Of a stretch of DNA of 64,000 bases, positions 10,431-20,642 are shown one piece after another. The first letter of the stretch is position 1; each line of letters begins with the position of its first letter. The notes beneath the pieces are model-generated. The model searched no databases. It saw nothing but the letters and a program-made list of their open reading frames with translations, and was not told the DNA's origin. The DNA is taken from NCBI GenBank assembly GCA_037447655.1, contig JBBHKE010000719.1, forward strand, positions 170,463 to 234,462. The letters are read 5' to 3'. The translations under genes were made by a program, and so were the position numbers. This DNA comes from Zygnema cylindricum (Eukaryota; Streptophyta; Zygnematophyceae; Zygnematales; Zygnemataceae).

Positions 10431-11079
10431 GGATATGGGCCCACCCTCTAGGGTGCCCACCTTCAATGGATCTGGGTTCATCTATTGGGAAGCCATGATG
10501 ATGGGAGCTTTGTGTGAAAAACGATACTGGGGTATCGTCAGTGGACAAGTGAAACGTCCACCTTCAGGAACTCCACCAGGATTTGGGGGAGTAAGGTTTC
10601 CTGCAACAACGGCTGCCTCGGCGGAGGAGGCAGATGATGGGGACAGCAGTGTGTCCGAAAAGGGGAAAGGGAAGGAGACACCCCTTACTCCTATTGCCAC
10701 AGTATCGGGAGCGGCAATTGTGAAGACCGTGGAGAACGATACTCAAATGTGGGAGGATGTAAACATGGCTGCCAAGAACTTCATTTTGAGGCACCTCACT
10801 CAAGGTTTGGCCACTCCTCATCTTCACATTTACAAGGCAGAGGAATTGTGGGAGAGTTTGGTGGAGATTTATAGAGCTGGAACTATTCAGGAGCTCCAGT
10901 TGGCTGAGCAAAAGCTATTGAGTTACACTTACAAAGGAGGAAAGATGTTAGATTACTGTAATGATCTTTCTTGTTTGTATATGGAAATGGAAAGTGCCGG
11001 GTGGACAGGTACAATGAAAATGAAAGTTAACACCCTTATCATGAAATTACCAGATGAGTTCGAAAACATAGTGTACTGA
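10411..11079 (+). CDS. Copia A Gag (capsid part), ended by a premature TGA
   Basis: This 222-residue product starts inside the LTR (MEDTELQD), passes through the primer site (MGPPSRVPTFNGSG) and covers the Gag capsid region: W-EAMM, GIVSGQ, an acidic low-complexity linker (about residues 70-95), then FILRHLTQGLA and the GGKMLDYCNDLSCLYMEMES helix region. It stops at TGA 11077-11079, where the related B copy has an arginine CGT codon, so a CGA-to-TGA transition is likely. The pol frame continues in the same frame. Because the zinc knuckle lies after the stop, this is not a normal gag/pol boundary. An alternative start is the ATG at 10435. Confidence 0.88.
   Translation: MEDTELQDMGPPSRVPTFNGSGFIYWEAMMMGALCEKRYWGIVSGQVKRPPSGTPPGFGGVRFPATTAASAEEADDGDSSVSEKGKGKETPLTPIATVSGAAIVKTVENDTQMWEDVNMAAKNFILRHLTQGLATPHLHIYKAEELWESLVEIYRAGTIQELQLAEQKLLSYTYKGGKMLDYCNDLSCLYMEMESAGWTGTMKMKVNTLIMKLPDEFENIVY
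10431..10445 (+). other. Primer-binding site of Copia A
   Basis: GGATATGGGCCCACC abuts the LTR end. It differs at one base from the GGTTATGGGCCCACC seen in other copies, which is complementary to the plant initiator tRNA-Met anticodon arm. It also encodes the start of the conserved MGPPSRVP block. Confidence 0.8.
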
Positions 11080-11088
11080 GTACAGGGA

Positions 11089-14000
11089 ATGCCTGATAGT
11101 TCATGGAAATGGAACACAGTAGTCAGGATGATACTTGTGCAGGAAAACACAATGGAGATTAGGAGAGGAGGAAAGAGCATTCAAGCTCTAGCAGCAGGAG
11201 GGGACCGATGGGGGAAGGATCCGAAGAAACCTTATAGAGGGGAAAGAGATAATTCTGGGGGACAGAGGCCCCCAAAGGGTCTTTGTCATTATTGCAAAAA
11301 GCCGGGACACTTTATTGCAGATTGTGTCAAGTTGTCAGAGCTGAGGCTCCAAGAAAACCGTGGAGGGGGTTCTTCCGGAGGGAAGAAAAAGGCACTTGTG
11401 GTTACAAAAGTGTCAGGAGAAATCGAGGATGAGTCATCTGAGGAGGATGGGAAGCTTCTTCTTGACGAGAGTCTGGAGGAGAAGGAGATCCCTCGGAGGC
11501 AGAAGTGTGCCCTTGGAGCAATTCGGGAAGCTCCACAGGAAGGATGGATCATCGACTCAGGTGCATCCATGCATATGTGCCGTGATAAAGAACTCTTCAC
11601 TAAGCTACGAAAGATTCCTACTGTAGAGATAGAGTATGGGGATGGGAGAGTGGTTACTACAGATCTAGTGGGATCAGTAGATCTGAAAGTCTTAGTGGAG
11701 GGTAAGACCTCTATACTTACATTCTCAGATGTACTTTACATTCCTCAGTTGAGTAAAAATCTTGTCTCTACGTCTGTGTTAGATGACAAAGAGTTTGATA
11801 CCCTCACCAGGAAGGGAGTCTTTACAGCTAAGTATGGGAATGAAGTTTACTTCACAGCAGATAAGGGTAGCCAAGGAATGTTTAGGCTTAACTTGAGTAA
11901 TGAAAAGAAGAATGCTTACTATGTTGGTGTTCCTAAGGTGATGATTTGGCATAAGCGTTTGGGGCATGTGCATTTTGATAGGTTAAGGGAAATGAAAAAG
12001 CTTGGGGTAGTAGATGGCATTCAGTTTGGGGATAATGAAATAATGGATGATTGTAGTGGTTGTGCTCAAGGTAAGGCTCACAGACTTCCCTTTCCCAAAG
12101 CCGCCACATATAGAGGTGAGAAAGTGTTAGATTTGGTCCACACAGATATTTGGGGACCTGCAAAAGTACCTTCGGTTGGAGGAAAGAGGTTTATGATGAC
12201 AATAACTGATGATTGGTCTAGATACTCTAGAGTCTACTTTCTGAAAAATAAGTCTGAAGCATCCACTTACTTCAAAGAATATAAAGCTTGGAGTGAGAAG
12301 TTACATGAAACCCCTATTAAGAGGATAAGGAGTGATAATGGGGGGGAATATACCTCTAACCAGTTTGAGGAATATTTGAGAGATGAGGGAGTGCAACACC
12401 AAAAAACTGTACCATATAACCTGGAACAAAATGGGGTAGCTGAGAGGTTGAATCGAACACTAGGAGATAGTGCATGTAGTATGTTGGCAGACAAGAAAAT
12501 AGGAAAGAGATTTTGGGCAGAGGCAATGAACTGTGCCAACTATATTAAAAATAGAGTCCTTACCTCAGCTGTAAAGGGAGTGACACCTTATGAGAGATGG
12601 GTTGGAAGGAAACCAGATATCTCACACCTTAAAGTATTTGGTAGCCAAGTTTACAGTCTTGACACGGATAGGAAAAACTGGAAACTAGATGCTAAGGGAA
12701 AACCTGGATACTTTGTGGGATATGATGAGGATGTTAAGGGATATAGAGTCTATGACTTAGCAAAGAAAGATATCATTCTGGTCAAACACTTAGTTGTCAT
12801 GGATGAAGGGAAGTCATTTGACCCCTTCAAATATACAAAGAAGATAAGGATCAGATTTGAGTCCGAAAGTGAGGAGAACTCAGTCGTTCCCGAAAAAGAC
12901 ATGAGTGAAACTGTGATTACAGATTCAGGGGAGATCGAAGATACAGGAGACTCACCGGAAACCTCACATACTCCTATGGACTTCGAGGAGATGGAAGAAG
13001 CGGGACAAGATACGGTTTTTATGGACAGGGGATCCGATGAGACAGTGAGAAGAAATCCAAGACTTCCATCCATTCCAGCTTCGGAGTTTGAGGGAGGAAG
13101 GAGGAGCAGCAAAAGGATACAGGAAAAACAAGCTGCCCATAAGGTAACTAAGCTATCTCACCCAGATGAGCCTCAGTCTTACTTAGAGGCAGTGAATAGT
13201 CCAGAGAAAGAAAGATGGATTAGAGCCATAAATGATGAGATGGCTTCTATCATGGAAGCAAATACTTGGGAACTAGCGGATTGCCCTCCAGACAGAAAAC
13301 CTATTGGATGTAAATGGGTATTTAAACTAAAACTGAACCCAGATAATACAATTGAGAGGTATAAGGCTCGATTGGTAGCAAAGGGGTTCACCCAAAAAGA
13401 GGGGATTGACTATGAGGAGACCTTTGCTCCAGTTGTTCGGTTCCCATCGGTAAGGATTCTCCTCAGTCTGGCCGCAGCGGAAGACATGGAAATTCACCAG
13501 ATGGATATTAAGACTGCTTTTCTTAATGGTGAGTTAGAGGAAGAAATTTTTATGAGGCAACAAGAGGGGTTTGTGGAAGAAGGAGAAGAGAGCAAAGTGT
13601 GCAGGCTCATAAAGTCCTTATATGGACTGAAACAGGCTCCGCGACAGTGGAACAAGAAACTAGATGAGTTTCTCACCGATCTGGGATACATCCGGATCAG
13701 CTCTGACCATTCTATCTATATGTTTGAAGATGAGAATGGTGTCATTTTTATTGCAATTTATGTGGATGATCTGCTTGTGTTAAGTAAGTCTTTAAATAAT
13801 ATCAATAGGCTAAAGAAAGATCTTAGGGGCAGATTTGATATGAAGGATTTAGGGGAGGCAAAATATATTTTGGGGATCCAAATGGAGAGAGATAGAGGGA
13901 AGAAGATTATCAGACTTACTCAGAAAGAAGCAATAGGTAATATGCTTGAGAAATTCCAGATGGAAAATGCTAACAGTTGTACCACTCCCATGGACTTGAA

Positions 14001-14760
14001 AAAAGTAAGTGATGGGAGTGTAGAAGGAGGAGTGATGATCTTAGACGATCAGATGAGTCTAGAGGAGAGAGAGTTCATGAAGTCTATTCCTTATAGACAG
14101 GTCGTAGGAAGCTTAATCTATTTTATGAACTGTACCAGGCCGGACATAGCGGCAGCAGTTGGAGTACTCAGTAGGAGTCTTAATGATCCTAGGAAGAGAG
14201 ATTGGGAGGTAGCCAAGAGAGTCATGAGATATCTGGTGGGAACTAGAGAGTTATGGTTGCATTTGGGAGGGGAGCATACTGATATCACCACTTGGAGTGA
14301 CGCCAGTTATGGGGATGCACCTATGAGAAGATGCACTTCTGGATATGTTTTGTATGTGGGGGAAGGTGCTTGCTGTTGGAGCAGTAAGCAACAAAAGGTG
14401 GTTGCTCAGTCTACTATGGAGGCTGAGTATATGGTGTCGTGTTCTGCTGTAAAAGAACTAATGTGGGTGAAATCATTGTTACAAGAACTGGGATTTATGA
14501 AAGAGGGAGTGCATGAAATCTTTTGCGATAACCAAGCTGCAATTGCAATTGCAGCCAATCCAAAACACCATTTCAAAGCAAAACATATGGACATAAGATT
14601 AAGCTTCGTAAGAGAAAAAGTTGAAAATAAAATTCTAAATCTTGTGTATAGACCTGATGAAGAAATGGTGGCTGACATGATGACCAAACCTGTGCCCTCT
14701 CCTAAACTAAAATATTGTCGGGAAAAATGCGGGTTGAAAGAAAAATTAAAATTAGACTAG
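11089..14760 (+). CDS. Copia A Pol: zinc knuckle, protease, integrase, RT, RNase H
   Basis: This 1223-codon frame continues gag in the same frame after the TGA. Numbering from 11089: CCHC zinc knuckle CHYCKKPGHFIADC at 66-79; aspartic protease IIDSGASMHMC with catalytic Asp at 156; integrase HKRLGHVHFD at 288 and C-GCAQGKAH; DDE residues Asp353 (HTDIWGP), Asp416 (RSDNGGEY) and Glu452 (NGVAERLN), a D-D-35-E spacing; RT with YKARLVAKGFTQKEG and the active site YVDD at 891-894; RNase H Asp1071, Glu1111 and Asp1147 (FCDNQAA). All catalytic residues are present. It ends 13 bp before the 3' LTR. As annotated it lacks its own start and would need readthrough or reversion of the TGA. It is the best reference for the Copia family here. 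Confidence 0.93.
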   Translation: MPDSSWKWNTVVRMILVQENTMEIRRGGKSIQALAAGGDRWGKDPKKPYRGERDNSGGQRPPKGLCHYCKKPGHFIADCVKLSELRLQENRGGGSSGGKKKALVVTKVSGEIEDESSEEDGKLLLDESLEEKEIPRRQKCALGAIREAPQEGWIIDSGASMHMCRDKELFTKLRKIPTVEIEYGDGRVVTTDLVGSVDLKVLVEGKTSILTFSDVLYIPQLSKNLVSTSVLDDKEFDTLTRKGVFTAKYGNEVYFTADKGSQGMFRLNLSNEKKNAYYVGVPKVMIWHKRLGHVHFDRLREMKKLGVVDGIQFGDNEIMDDCSGCAQGKAHRLPFPKAATYRGEKVLDLVHTDIWGPAKVPSVGGKRFMMTITDDWSRYSRVYFLKNKSEASTYFKEYKAWSEKLHETPIKRIRSDNGGEYTSNQFEEYLRDEGVQHQKTVPYNLEQNGVAERLNRTLGDSACSMLADKKIGKRFWAEAMNCANYIKNRVLTSAVKGVTPYERWVGRKPDISHLKVFGSQVYSLDTDRKNWKLDAKGKPGYFVGYDEDVKGYRVYDLAKKDIILVKHLVVMDEGKSFDPFKYTKKIRIRFESESEENSVVPEKDMSETVITDSGEIEDTGDSPETSHTPMDFEEMEEAGQDTVFMDRGSDETVRRNPRLPSIPASEFEGGRRSSKRIQEKQAAHKVTKLSHPDEPQSYLEAVNSPEKERWIRAINDEMASIMEANTWELADCPPDRKPIGCKWVFKLKLNPDNTIERYKARLVAKGFTQKEGIDYEETFAPVVRFPSVRILLSLAAAEDMEIHQMDIKTAFLNGELEEEIFMRQQEGFVEEGEESKVCRLIKSLYGLKQAPRQWNKKLDEFLTDLGYIRISSDHSIYMFEDENGVIFIAIYVDDLLVLSKSLNNINRLKKDLRGRFDMKDLGEAKYILGIQMERDRGKKIIRLTQKEAIGNMLEKFQMENANSCTTPMDLKKVSDGSVEGGVMILDDQMSLEEREFMKSIPYRQVVGSLIYFMNCTRPDIAAAVGVLSRSLNDPRKRDWEVAKRVMRYLVGTRELWLHLGGEHTDITTWSDASYGDAPMRRCTSGYVLYVGEGACCWSSKQQKVVAQSTMEAEYMVSCSAVKELMWVKSLLQELGFMKEGVHEIFCDNQAAIAIAANPKHHFKAKHMDIRLSFVREKVENKILNLVYRPDEEMVADMMTKPVPSPKLKYCREKCGLKEKLKLD

Positions 14761-14765
14761 AAAAT

Positions 14766-14773
14766 AAGAGGAG
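14766..14773 (+). other. Polypurine tract of Copia A
   Basis: AAGAGGAG immediately precedes the 3' LTR and would prime plus-strand DNA synthesis. The same position holds AAGGGGAG in B (29918-29925), I (43707-43714, minus) and J (54244-54251, minus). Confidence 0.8.
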
Positions 14774-15820
14774 TGTTGAAATTTATAGATTTCTAGAGTA
14801 TTTTCTAGGTTTAAATATGGTTTTATAAAAGGAAAAAGAAAAGGACGGACAACCTGCCTCCACCTCCGCTCTCTAGCCCCCATACTTGCTGTAGTCACTG
14901 AAGGAAAGAGAGAGAGGTTGATCCATGGCTGCCTTAGTTCAACAGACAGCTATTTTTAGTAGGTTACTAAAAATATACTTGACGGACCAGAGATTTGATC
15001 CCGGTACCTGCGGTTCGTCTAATCGACCGGTAGCGGTCAGCTTTATCCTAATAGACTAGGACCAATGCTAAGTGCTATGGTATGTGATAGATATATATTT
15101 AGTTCGAAAGGATAAAGTTCATTTAACTAAAACTGTTTACGGCGTACATATATACAGTTTTATAAAGTACGTCGTACGACGCTAATTCAAAACGGATACC
15201 ACGCATTTTATTTCTACATCGGAACAAATATCGCGCAAGTATTTATTCCGGCCAAGATTACGTTTCGCATATAATCCAACGGCGCACATCATCGCCGAAA
15301 TCCCGGAGTGGTCACTTTGGCATTTAGTGACGTGGCATCACCTGGCGCCACGTGGGGAGACATCATTCGGTCGCGGGAATTCCGAGGAACGTACGGATGA
15401 GTGGAAAGTATACACGCGTCCACTTATGGCCTTGTCGTACAGAGGCCGTACAGAAAGTACATCGGCATTAGTACTTTCTAGTACTATACAGTTTTGTGAT
15501 TAGTTCGTACAGGCAGTAGATAGGAGCTGTGAGAGGGAATTAGGAAAAACTAGGACTTAGGAAAATTTAGGTAGATAGTCCTCTCTCTCAGAGAGTTTGT
15601 ATAAATTGGCATCTTTGCCACCCTATAACTTATCGCCTGGTTCGCCGTTTTCAGTGATTCTTTTTTCTACGGACTCAAGGGAGTCTAGGCTACACAGGGG
15701 TGCACTCAAATTGTCAGTTTGCCTTCTTGGGCAGCAGTGGTTGTGGCTTAAAGTGGGTTAGTTAAATACTATCTAGAGGCTTCCTGTATTCTGTGGTCCA
15801 ATGGAGGACACAGAATTGCA
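14774..15820 (+). repeat. 3' LTR of Copia A
   Basis: This 1047-bp copy is nearly identical to 9384-10430. The differences I see are near 15467, 15653-15655, 15706 and 15735. Like the 5' LTR it carries the gag ATG near its end, here followed by E sequence. Confidence 0.95.
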
Positions 15821-15825
15821 TTCTC

Positions 15826-17308
15826 GACAGCGCATCCGCCGGGTTTGTCTTGTCTGGTTTATATTCAATAGTTAACTCTGGTCCGAAAGTCTGAAGAAAC
15901 GTCATCCATCAAACCTGTTTCTTTGACAACTTTGGGTGTGTTTGGAGATACTGTAGGGCGTGGTGATCAGTGATGATGGTGATCCGCTTCCCTTGAACGT
16001 AACATTTCCAAACTTCCAGCGCATTAATAATGGCGATTGTCTCCTTTTCATAGGTGGCCCAGTTAAGCTCAGCTGCCTTTAGTTCTGACTGTCGTAGGCA
16101 ATGGGTAGAAGGCCTTTTCCTTGATCCTGCATAAGGATCGCTCCAATAGCCGTATCGCTAGCGTCGGTGATTATCGTCCAAAGTAATTCCGGGTCAAGGA
16201 CAGCTAACACAGGGGCGGTAACCAACCGCTCCTTTAGCGTGTCAAAGGCTGCCTTTTGCGCCGTTTTCCACTCATAGGGCACGTCATTTTTAAGCAATTA
16301 TGTGAGTGGAACAACAATTTTTGCAAAACCTTCCACAAAACGGCGATAGTAGGAGCATAATCCAAGAAAGCTCTGTAACTCCGTAATGTTCGTCGGGTGT
16401 GGCCACTCCTTCACTGCCCTAGTGATGTTGGGATCCACTGTGATTCATTCCTGGCTCACCACATGACCCAAAAACTCAATTTTCTCCTTCAAGAAATCAC
16501 ATTTCCTCCTCTTCGCGTAGAACTTGTTCTCCTGAAGGACTTGTAAGACCGTCCGCAGATGCTCCAAGTGATCCTCCAACGTCTTGCTATACACAAAGAT
16601 GTGGTCCAAGAAGACAATTACGAAGGCGTCCAAATATTGCCAAAAGATGGAATTCATCAAATGCATAGAGGTTGCCGGTGCGTTGGTAAATCCGAAGTGC
16701 ATAACCCGAAATTGGAAATGACTGTACGGAGTCCTAAATGTTGTCTTTTCCACATCTTTCTTGGCAATTCTGATTTGGTGATAGCCACTTCGCAGGTCTA
16801 TCTTCGAAAAATATTTAGCACCTCGTAGCCAATCCAATAGTTCGTCTATCCTCGGTAGAGGGTGCGCATTTTTCACCGTTAACTTGTTTAGCGCTCGGTA
16901 ATCCACACACATCAGAAAAGCTCCATCTTTCTTATTCACGAAGAGGACGAGGGCTCCATACGGTGACTTGCTCGGTTCGATTGCTCCGGCTTCGACCAAC
17001 TCCGCAAGTTGATTTTTGAGTTCATCCAATTTGGTGTTGCTCATCTTGTTCATTCGATTTGCCGAGGGTACCGCTCTGGGAACAAGCTCTATCTTATGGT
17101 CTACTTCGCACTTCGGAGGTAAGCCTTCTGGAAGCTTCGGGGGAAAGACGTCAACATACTCCTCGAGAAGTTTTGTCACGACTTCCAAGGCCTCTACGGA
17201 AGTCTTTCCGATGTCGTCACTCTCTTTCGAGTCAAATTCGGGGTCCTTCTTACTCCATTCTTCCGGAATCCCCTCTTTCCTTTCCTCCATAGGTTGGACG
17301 ACCGCCAT
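15826..17308 (-). pseudogene. Gypsy E reverse transcriptase and RNase H
   Basis: This is the middle of E Pol. The RT frame is open at 17308-16445: the VDHKIELVP and RAVPSANRM region, [35 protein letters not shown] and then [10 protein letters not shown]. The last should carry the YxDD-type catalytic pair, but the second Asp codon reads CAC (16601-16603), giving His. The connection domain follows ([16 protein letters not shown], about 16350), then RNase H at 16297-16079 (TIITDASDTAIGAILM, catalytic Asp kept) and a frameshifted part with WATYEKETIAIINALE and ITDHHALQYL. It is broken by stops at about 16445 and 16299, the frameshift near 16080, and Copia A at 15825. Confidence 0.85.
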
Positions 17309-17467
17309 ACCAATTGTCTCCCCCTTCTTGAGTGCCCTCTTAAGCTATAAGGCCTAAAGCAGGCGTCCCTCTTCCGATCCCTTACCAGCCACTCCCACCT
17401 TTACCTCAAACTCTTTTTCACCTTTCCTAACTCTCATGTCGCCACTTCTCCAATCGATCGTCGGGTT

Positions 17468-18589
17468 TTACCTTTGCAGCCACGATTTCCCTAAGATTAC
17501 TTTATGGTCTCCAAGCGGTAATACATGAAGAGTGTTCAACCAATGGAATTTCCCAATTCCGACGCGTAACCTTGGAGTACGATGAGTAATGGATAGGGAA
17601 CTTCCGTCGGCCAATTGCACAGACTGACGATCCTTTAGCACCACGAGAGGAAGTTTCAACTTTTTCACCGTCACCTCCTTGATGAAGTTCCCCGATGCGC
17701 CGGAGTCCACCATGAAGCTAGCTGCGCTTACTCTGATCCGACCTTGAAATATTAAAGGATCTCCCCCTTCACCAGCTAACCTCATGACGTTAAGCTTGCC
17801 CTTCTTAGGACCTCTCCTTTTTGGGCATTCTCGGGCCATATGATCCGGGGAAGCGCCCTGGAAACATAAGTCGTTTTGCTTCCTCCGTTGGAGCTCCTCA
17901 AGGGACAAGTCATTGGTCTTGGCCTTGATAGTCTTCTTCTTCTTCCGCAGCACGTTGACCACCTCCTTATCCTCATTAATTGCTCCGAGCTCCATGGGGA
18001 TTGGACCATCATCCCATGGACCTCCCCCGCCGCTACTCGACCCAAAGTGGTAGGATCTACGGAAGGTGAAGTCCACCGAATCGGTTCGTTCCGCAAATTG
18101 GATAATCGCCGAGAGGCTAGGAGTCGTACTTTCCCGAGCGAGCCATTTCTCCACATCCCTCCAAATGGAGGCCTTAAGCCCCTTAACGTAACGATCCACG
18201 GCTTCGTCCTCCGTCATCGAGGGTATTTGCACTTTGCACTCCTAGAACCGCTGCGTGTACTCCAATACCGAGGTACGTTGCTTCAAAATCGCGATCTTAT
18301 CCTTGGCCGCCTTAACTGTGTTAACGCGTTGCCAAGAGTCACGGAGGAGTTGAATAAACAGAGTCCAAACAGGCGGTAACTCATCATTTTCCACCATCGT
18401 CCTCCACCATGCTCCCGCCGCCCCTTTTAGAAGACCACCCGCATAATGAATCTTCTCACAATCCGACAGGCTAGGGAAATTCTCAAGGTAATTCGCAATG
18501 GAGAATAGCCACGCATCAAGGTTCTTGTGTGTGGCCGTGTCAAACTCATCTGGTAGTCTTAACTTCGGTCTCCTTAAGTCTCTCTCCAT
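17468..18589 (-). pseudogene. Gypsy E Gag and aspartic protease
   Basis: The frame starts at the ATG at 18587-18589. It holds a retrotransposon capsid domain (DAWLFSIANYLENFP, AAGAWWRTMV, and LRDSWQRVN in the QLLRD region), an in-frame TAG near 18241, then a second capsid part (DRYVKGLKASIWRDVEKW). A degenerate CCHC knuckle follows (CFQGASPDHMAREC, second Cys replaced by Gly), then the protease FMVDSGASGNFI at about 17712-17690 with the DSG triad kept. TAA at 17468-17470 ends this stretch, but the same frame continues into RT with two further TAG codons. Confidence 0.83.
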
Positions 18590-18893
18590 GCCTCCTGAGG
18601 TCGTTCACTAAGGGATTTGGTGGACGTGTTTTAATTGAGCCTATAATCTGGGTTTTCCAACTCTCGAAGAACTTGCGCTACATTTCCGTGGTAGAACGTC
18701 GTGGCCCCATGCTTCGATCACGGGGATAGCTTCGATCCAATGTAGGGATGATGAGTACACGGCGCTGACAGGTAAGGGTCAATCGCCATTGGTGGGAGGA
18801 GGTACTGCGCTCTGGAAAGGTCTGTTGAAGGAGGGTGCTTTTGCTGGGGGGTTAGATTGACTGGCCAGCTGATCAGCTTATCTTACCTGTGCA
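18590..18893 (-). other. Gypsy E 5' leader, no clear primer site
   Basis: This is about 300 bp between the start of Gag and the recognisable part of the right LTR. I find no coding signal and no clear primer-binding site beginning TGG. The inner 255 bp of the LTR, present on the left (5502-5756), are not seen here, so this end seems rearranged or deleted. Confidence 0.4.
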
Positions 18894-19135
18894 TGGACCT
18901 TCACGGTCAACTGAGATCTATCCAAAATATCCTTCTACAACTATACAGTTAATTCTACATTCTGCGGCATTGCTATACTGCCATGCTGCGTTGCTATGCT
19001 GCGCTATGCTATTCTACTAAGTTGCTATGTTGCTATGTTGCGTTGGTCTAGAATCCCAGCTGCGCTTCTCTGCAACCGCAACTATAGCAGTCTGGTCTCT
19101 CGCCCTTAAGTACTCAACTCTGTAACCCTGTTACA
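18894..19135 (-). repeat. 5' LTR of Gypsy E (truncated)
   Basis: 242 bp match 5757-5998 without gaps, with about a dozen substitutions. The outer end (TGTAACAG on the minus strand) is intact and next to target duplication GATAC. Confidence 0.8.
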
Positions 19136-19802
19136 GATACCAAGACGCAGTGGTCCATACGGGAGCACTCCCAAATCTGATTAATATTTCGGCTTTGCAG
19201 CAAATGTCGGAAGAACTCCGTCCTGAAATATGCACAAGCAACATATGTCTCAGCACGGATAGCAGTGGAAACCAGCCAGTTCACGAGATCACAAAGGCTA
19301 TGTTAATTGAATTTTCAGATGACGCGGGCCAACAAGTCCTGATTCAGCTTCCCTTCTTCGTGGTGGAAGGTAAACAGTTTGAAATTCTGGGAACAGCCAC
19401 CTGGACTAGGCTTTATTTGGATTTAAGTGTGTGGAAAAAGCAGTTTACTGTTCGAGACCCAAAGATTTCGGAAGGGACCAAGGTGGTGGTACCTTTGGCC
19501 TTATGGAATCGGGGAAAAACAAATGCTCCGGTTTCCGGGTGTTTTCCTGTTTACACAACTTCTTACCCGTCGGAACTCCTTGCCAGTTCCATAGACATCG
19601 TCGAGGTAAATTAGTAATTCCTTATTTCCAAGCGGTGGGAAGAGGAATACCAAAACCGACTGTCACAGATGGCCACACTCCGGCAGGGAGTGGACCGGAC
19701 TTTTTCAGCTATTTTACCCAAGGACAATACTTCAAATCGTCGGTCACAACCTTCGGTTGTTCAGCCGAAGAGGAAGATATTCAACTGACAAGTGGTGTCT
19801 TT
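19136..19802 (+). pseudogene. DNMT-Gypsy D1: aspartic protease region
   Basis: Resumes D1 after E and is colinear with D2 at about 51440-52108. The frame at 19150-19614 reads GALPNLINISALQQM, then LPFFVVEGKQFEILG and ATWTRLYLDLSVWKKQFTVRDP, typical of a retropepsin-like domain. The catalytic triad reads H-T-G (19156-19164), whereas D2 reads D-T-R at the same place, so each copy has lost it differently. The segment after 19614 moves to another frame and leads toward the DNMT domain. Copia C interrupts at 19803, with target duplication TCTTT. Confidence 0.78.
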
Positions 19803-20642
19803 TGTTATTTTTGGAAAGCTTTAGTCCTCTCTATTTCTCGGTTGTGAAGGAGAGAGAGCTCTTCAGGACTTAGTTCATTTTTGGGTATCTCCGGTTCAGT
19901 AATTGCTAGAATTAGTGTGACAGTGAAATTGGTACTTCACATTTAAGTCAAACTAGAGACACGCATCGTCTGCTGCAAGAAATGCTTGAGTATGTCCTCC
20001 GTGGACATACATACATTCGGTAAGGACCACATGATTCTTGAGAGCACATCCACGGTTTCTAATTTGGTGATCGGACGGCTGACAGCTGCCGCCGACAACT
20101 GTTGACGAGGCGTGACTAGATCACGATGAATTTTCTTTATTATCGTGATGTGACTGTCGGTGTAAATATTTGTTAGAACCAGAATTTTGTCTGTAGTGAA
20201 TTAGTTGATTAGTGTAGAATGCGTGATTTAAGACATACCTTGTGTACACAGGTATACTCACGATATTTTTGTGAGACGTATGGTTGGAATGCCTCCGTAA
20301 ATTTTAGTATAGCTTCAGTATAAAAGTAGGACTTAGTAAATTTTGGAGTTTAGGAACAAATGATATGAAAGCTGGACACTCAGTTTTATGTAATTTCATT
20401 TCTAAATATCTCAAATATCTGTGAGGAGAATTAAGTGAAATTTTGTGTGTATGATCCATCGTATGTTATCTAAATTGTGGTAGACTTGTAGGATTATAGT
20501 GTTCTTTTATTGGAAGTTATTGTCTGTCAAAGTTGTTGTTTTGCCATCGGTTTTTGTGGAAGCTTTCTCTCTTGATTTGTTCTACAATGACTACTGCTGC
20601 CTCTTCTTCATCTTTAGTACCAGCAGTTGTCTCAAAACATCA
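19803..20642 (+). repeat. 5' LTR of Copia C
   Basis: TGTTATTTTTGG...ACATCA, 840 bp. It shares the block GTCGGTGTAAATATTTG with the LTR of H. The gag ATG lies inside it at 20587. The primer-site position that follows (CGTCACGGGCCCGCC) matches the initiator-tRNA-type site at 11 of 15 bases. Confidence 0.8.

Larger units (their letters stand above)
9384..15820 (+). mobile_element. Copia LTR retrotransposon A, full-length and young
   Basis: The element is complete at 6437 bp with two 1047-bp LTRs (9384-10430 and 14774-15820). Target duplication TTCTC is at 9379-9383 and 15821-15825. Comparing the LTRs by eye I find 5 substitutions, about 99.5% identity. It sits in Gypsy E between RNase H and integrase. 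The coding region is a single frame with one TGA. It is the youngest and best-preserved element in the window. Confidence 0.95.
5502..19135 (-). mobile_element. Chromodomain Gypsy (chromovirus) E, interrupted by Copia A
   Basis: The minus-strand order is Gag, protease, RT, RNase H, integrase, chromodomain, extra frame, 3' LTR. Copia A splits it between RNase H and integrase. The ends are TG...CA and are flanked by GATAC at 5497-5501 and 19136-19140. The host sequence, D1, resumes colinearly on both sides. The LTRs are unequal: 497 bp on the left, but only 242 bp of matching sequence on the right. The shared 242 bp differ at roughly a dozen sites, so E is older than A. Confidence 0.88.

Noticed and set aside
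11077-11079. Programmed stop-codon readthrough between Gag and Pol in Copia A
   Set aside because: The TGA precedes the Gag zinc knuckle, B has an arginine codon there, and I has an open frame, so a point mutation is simpler.
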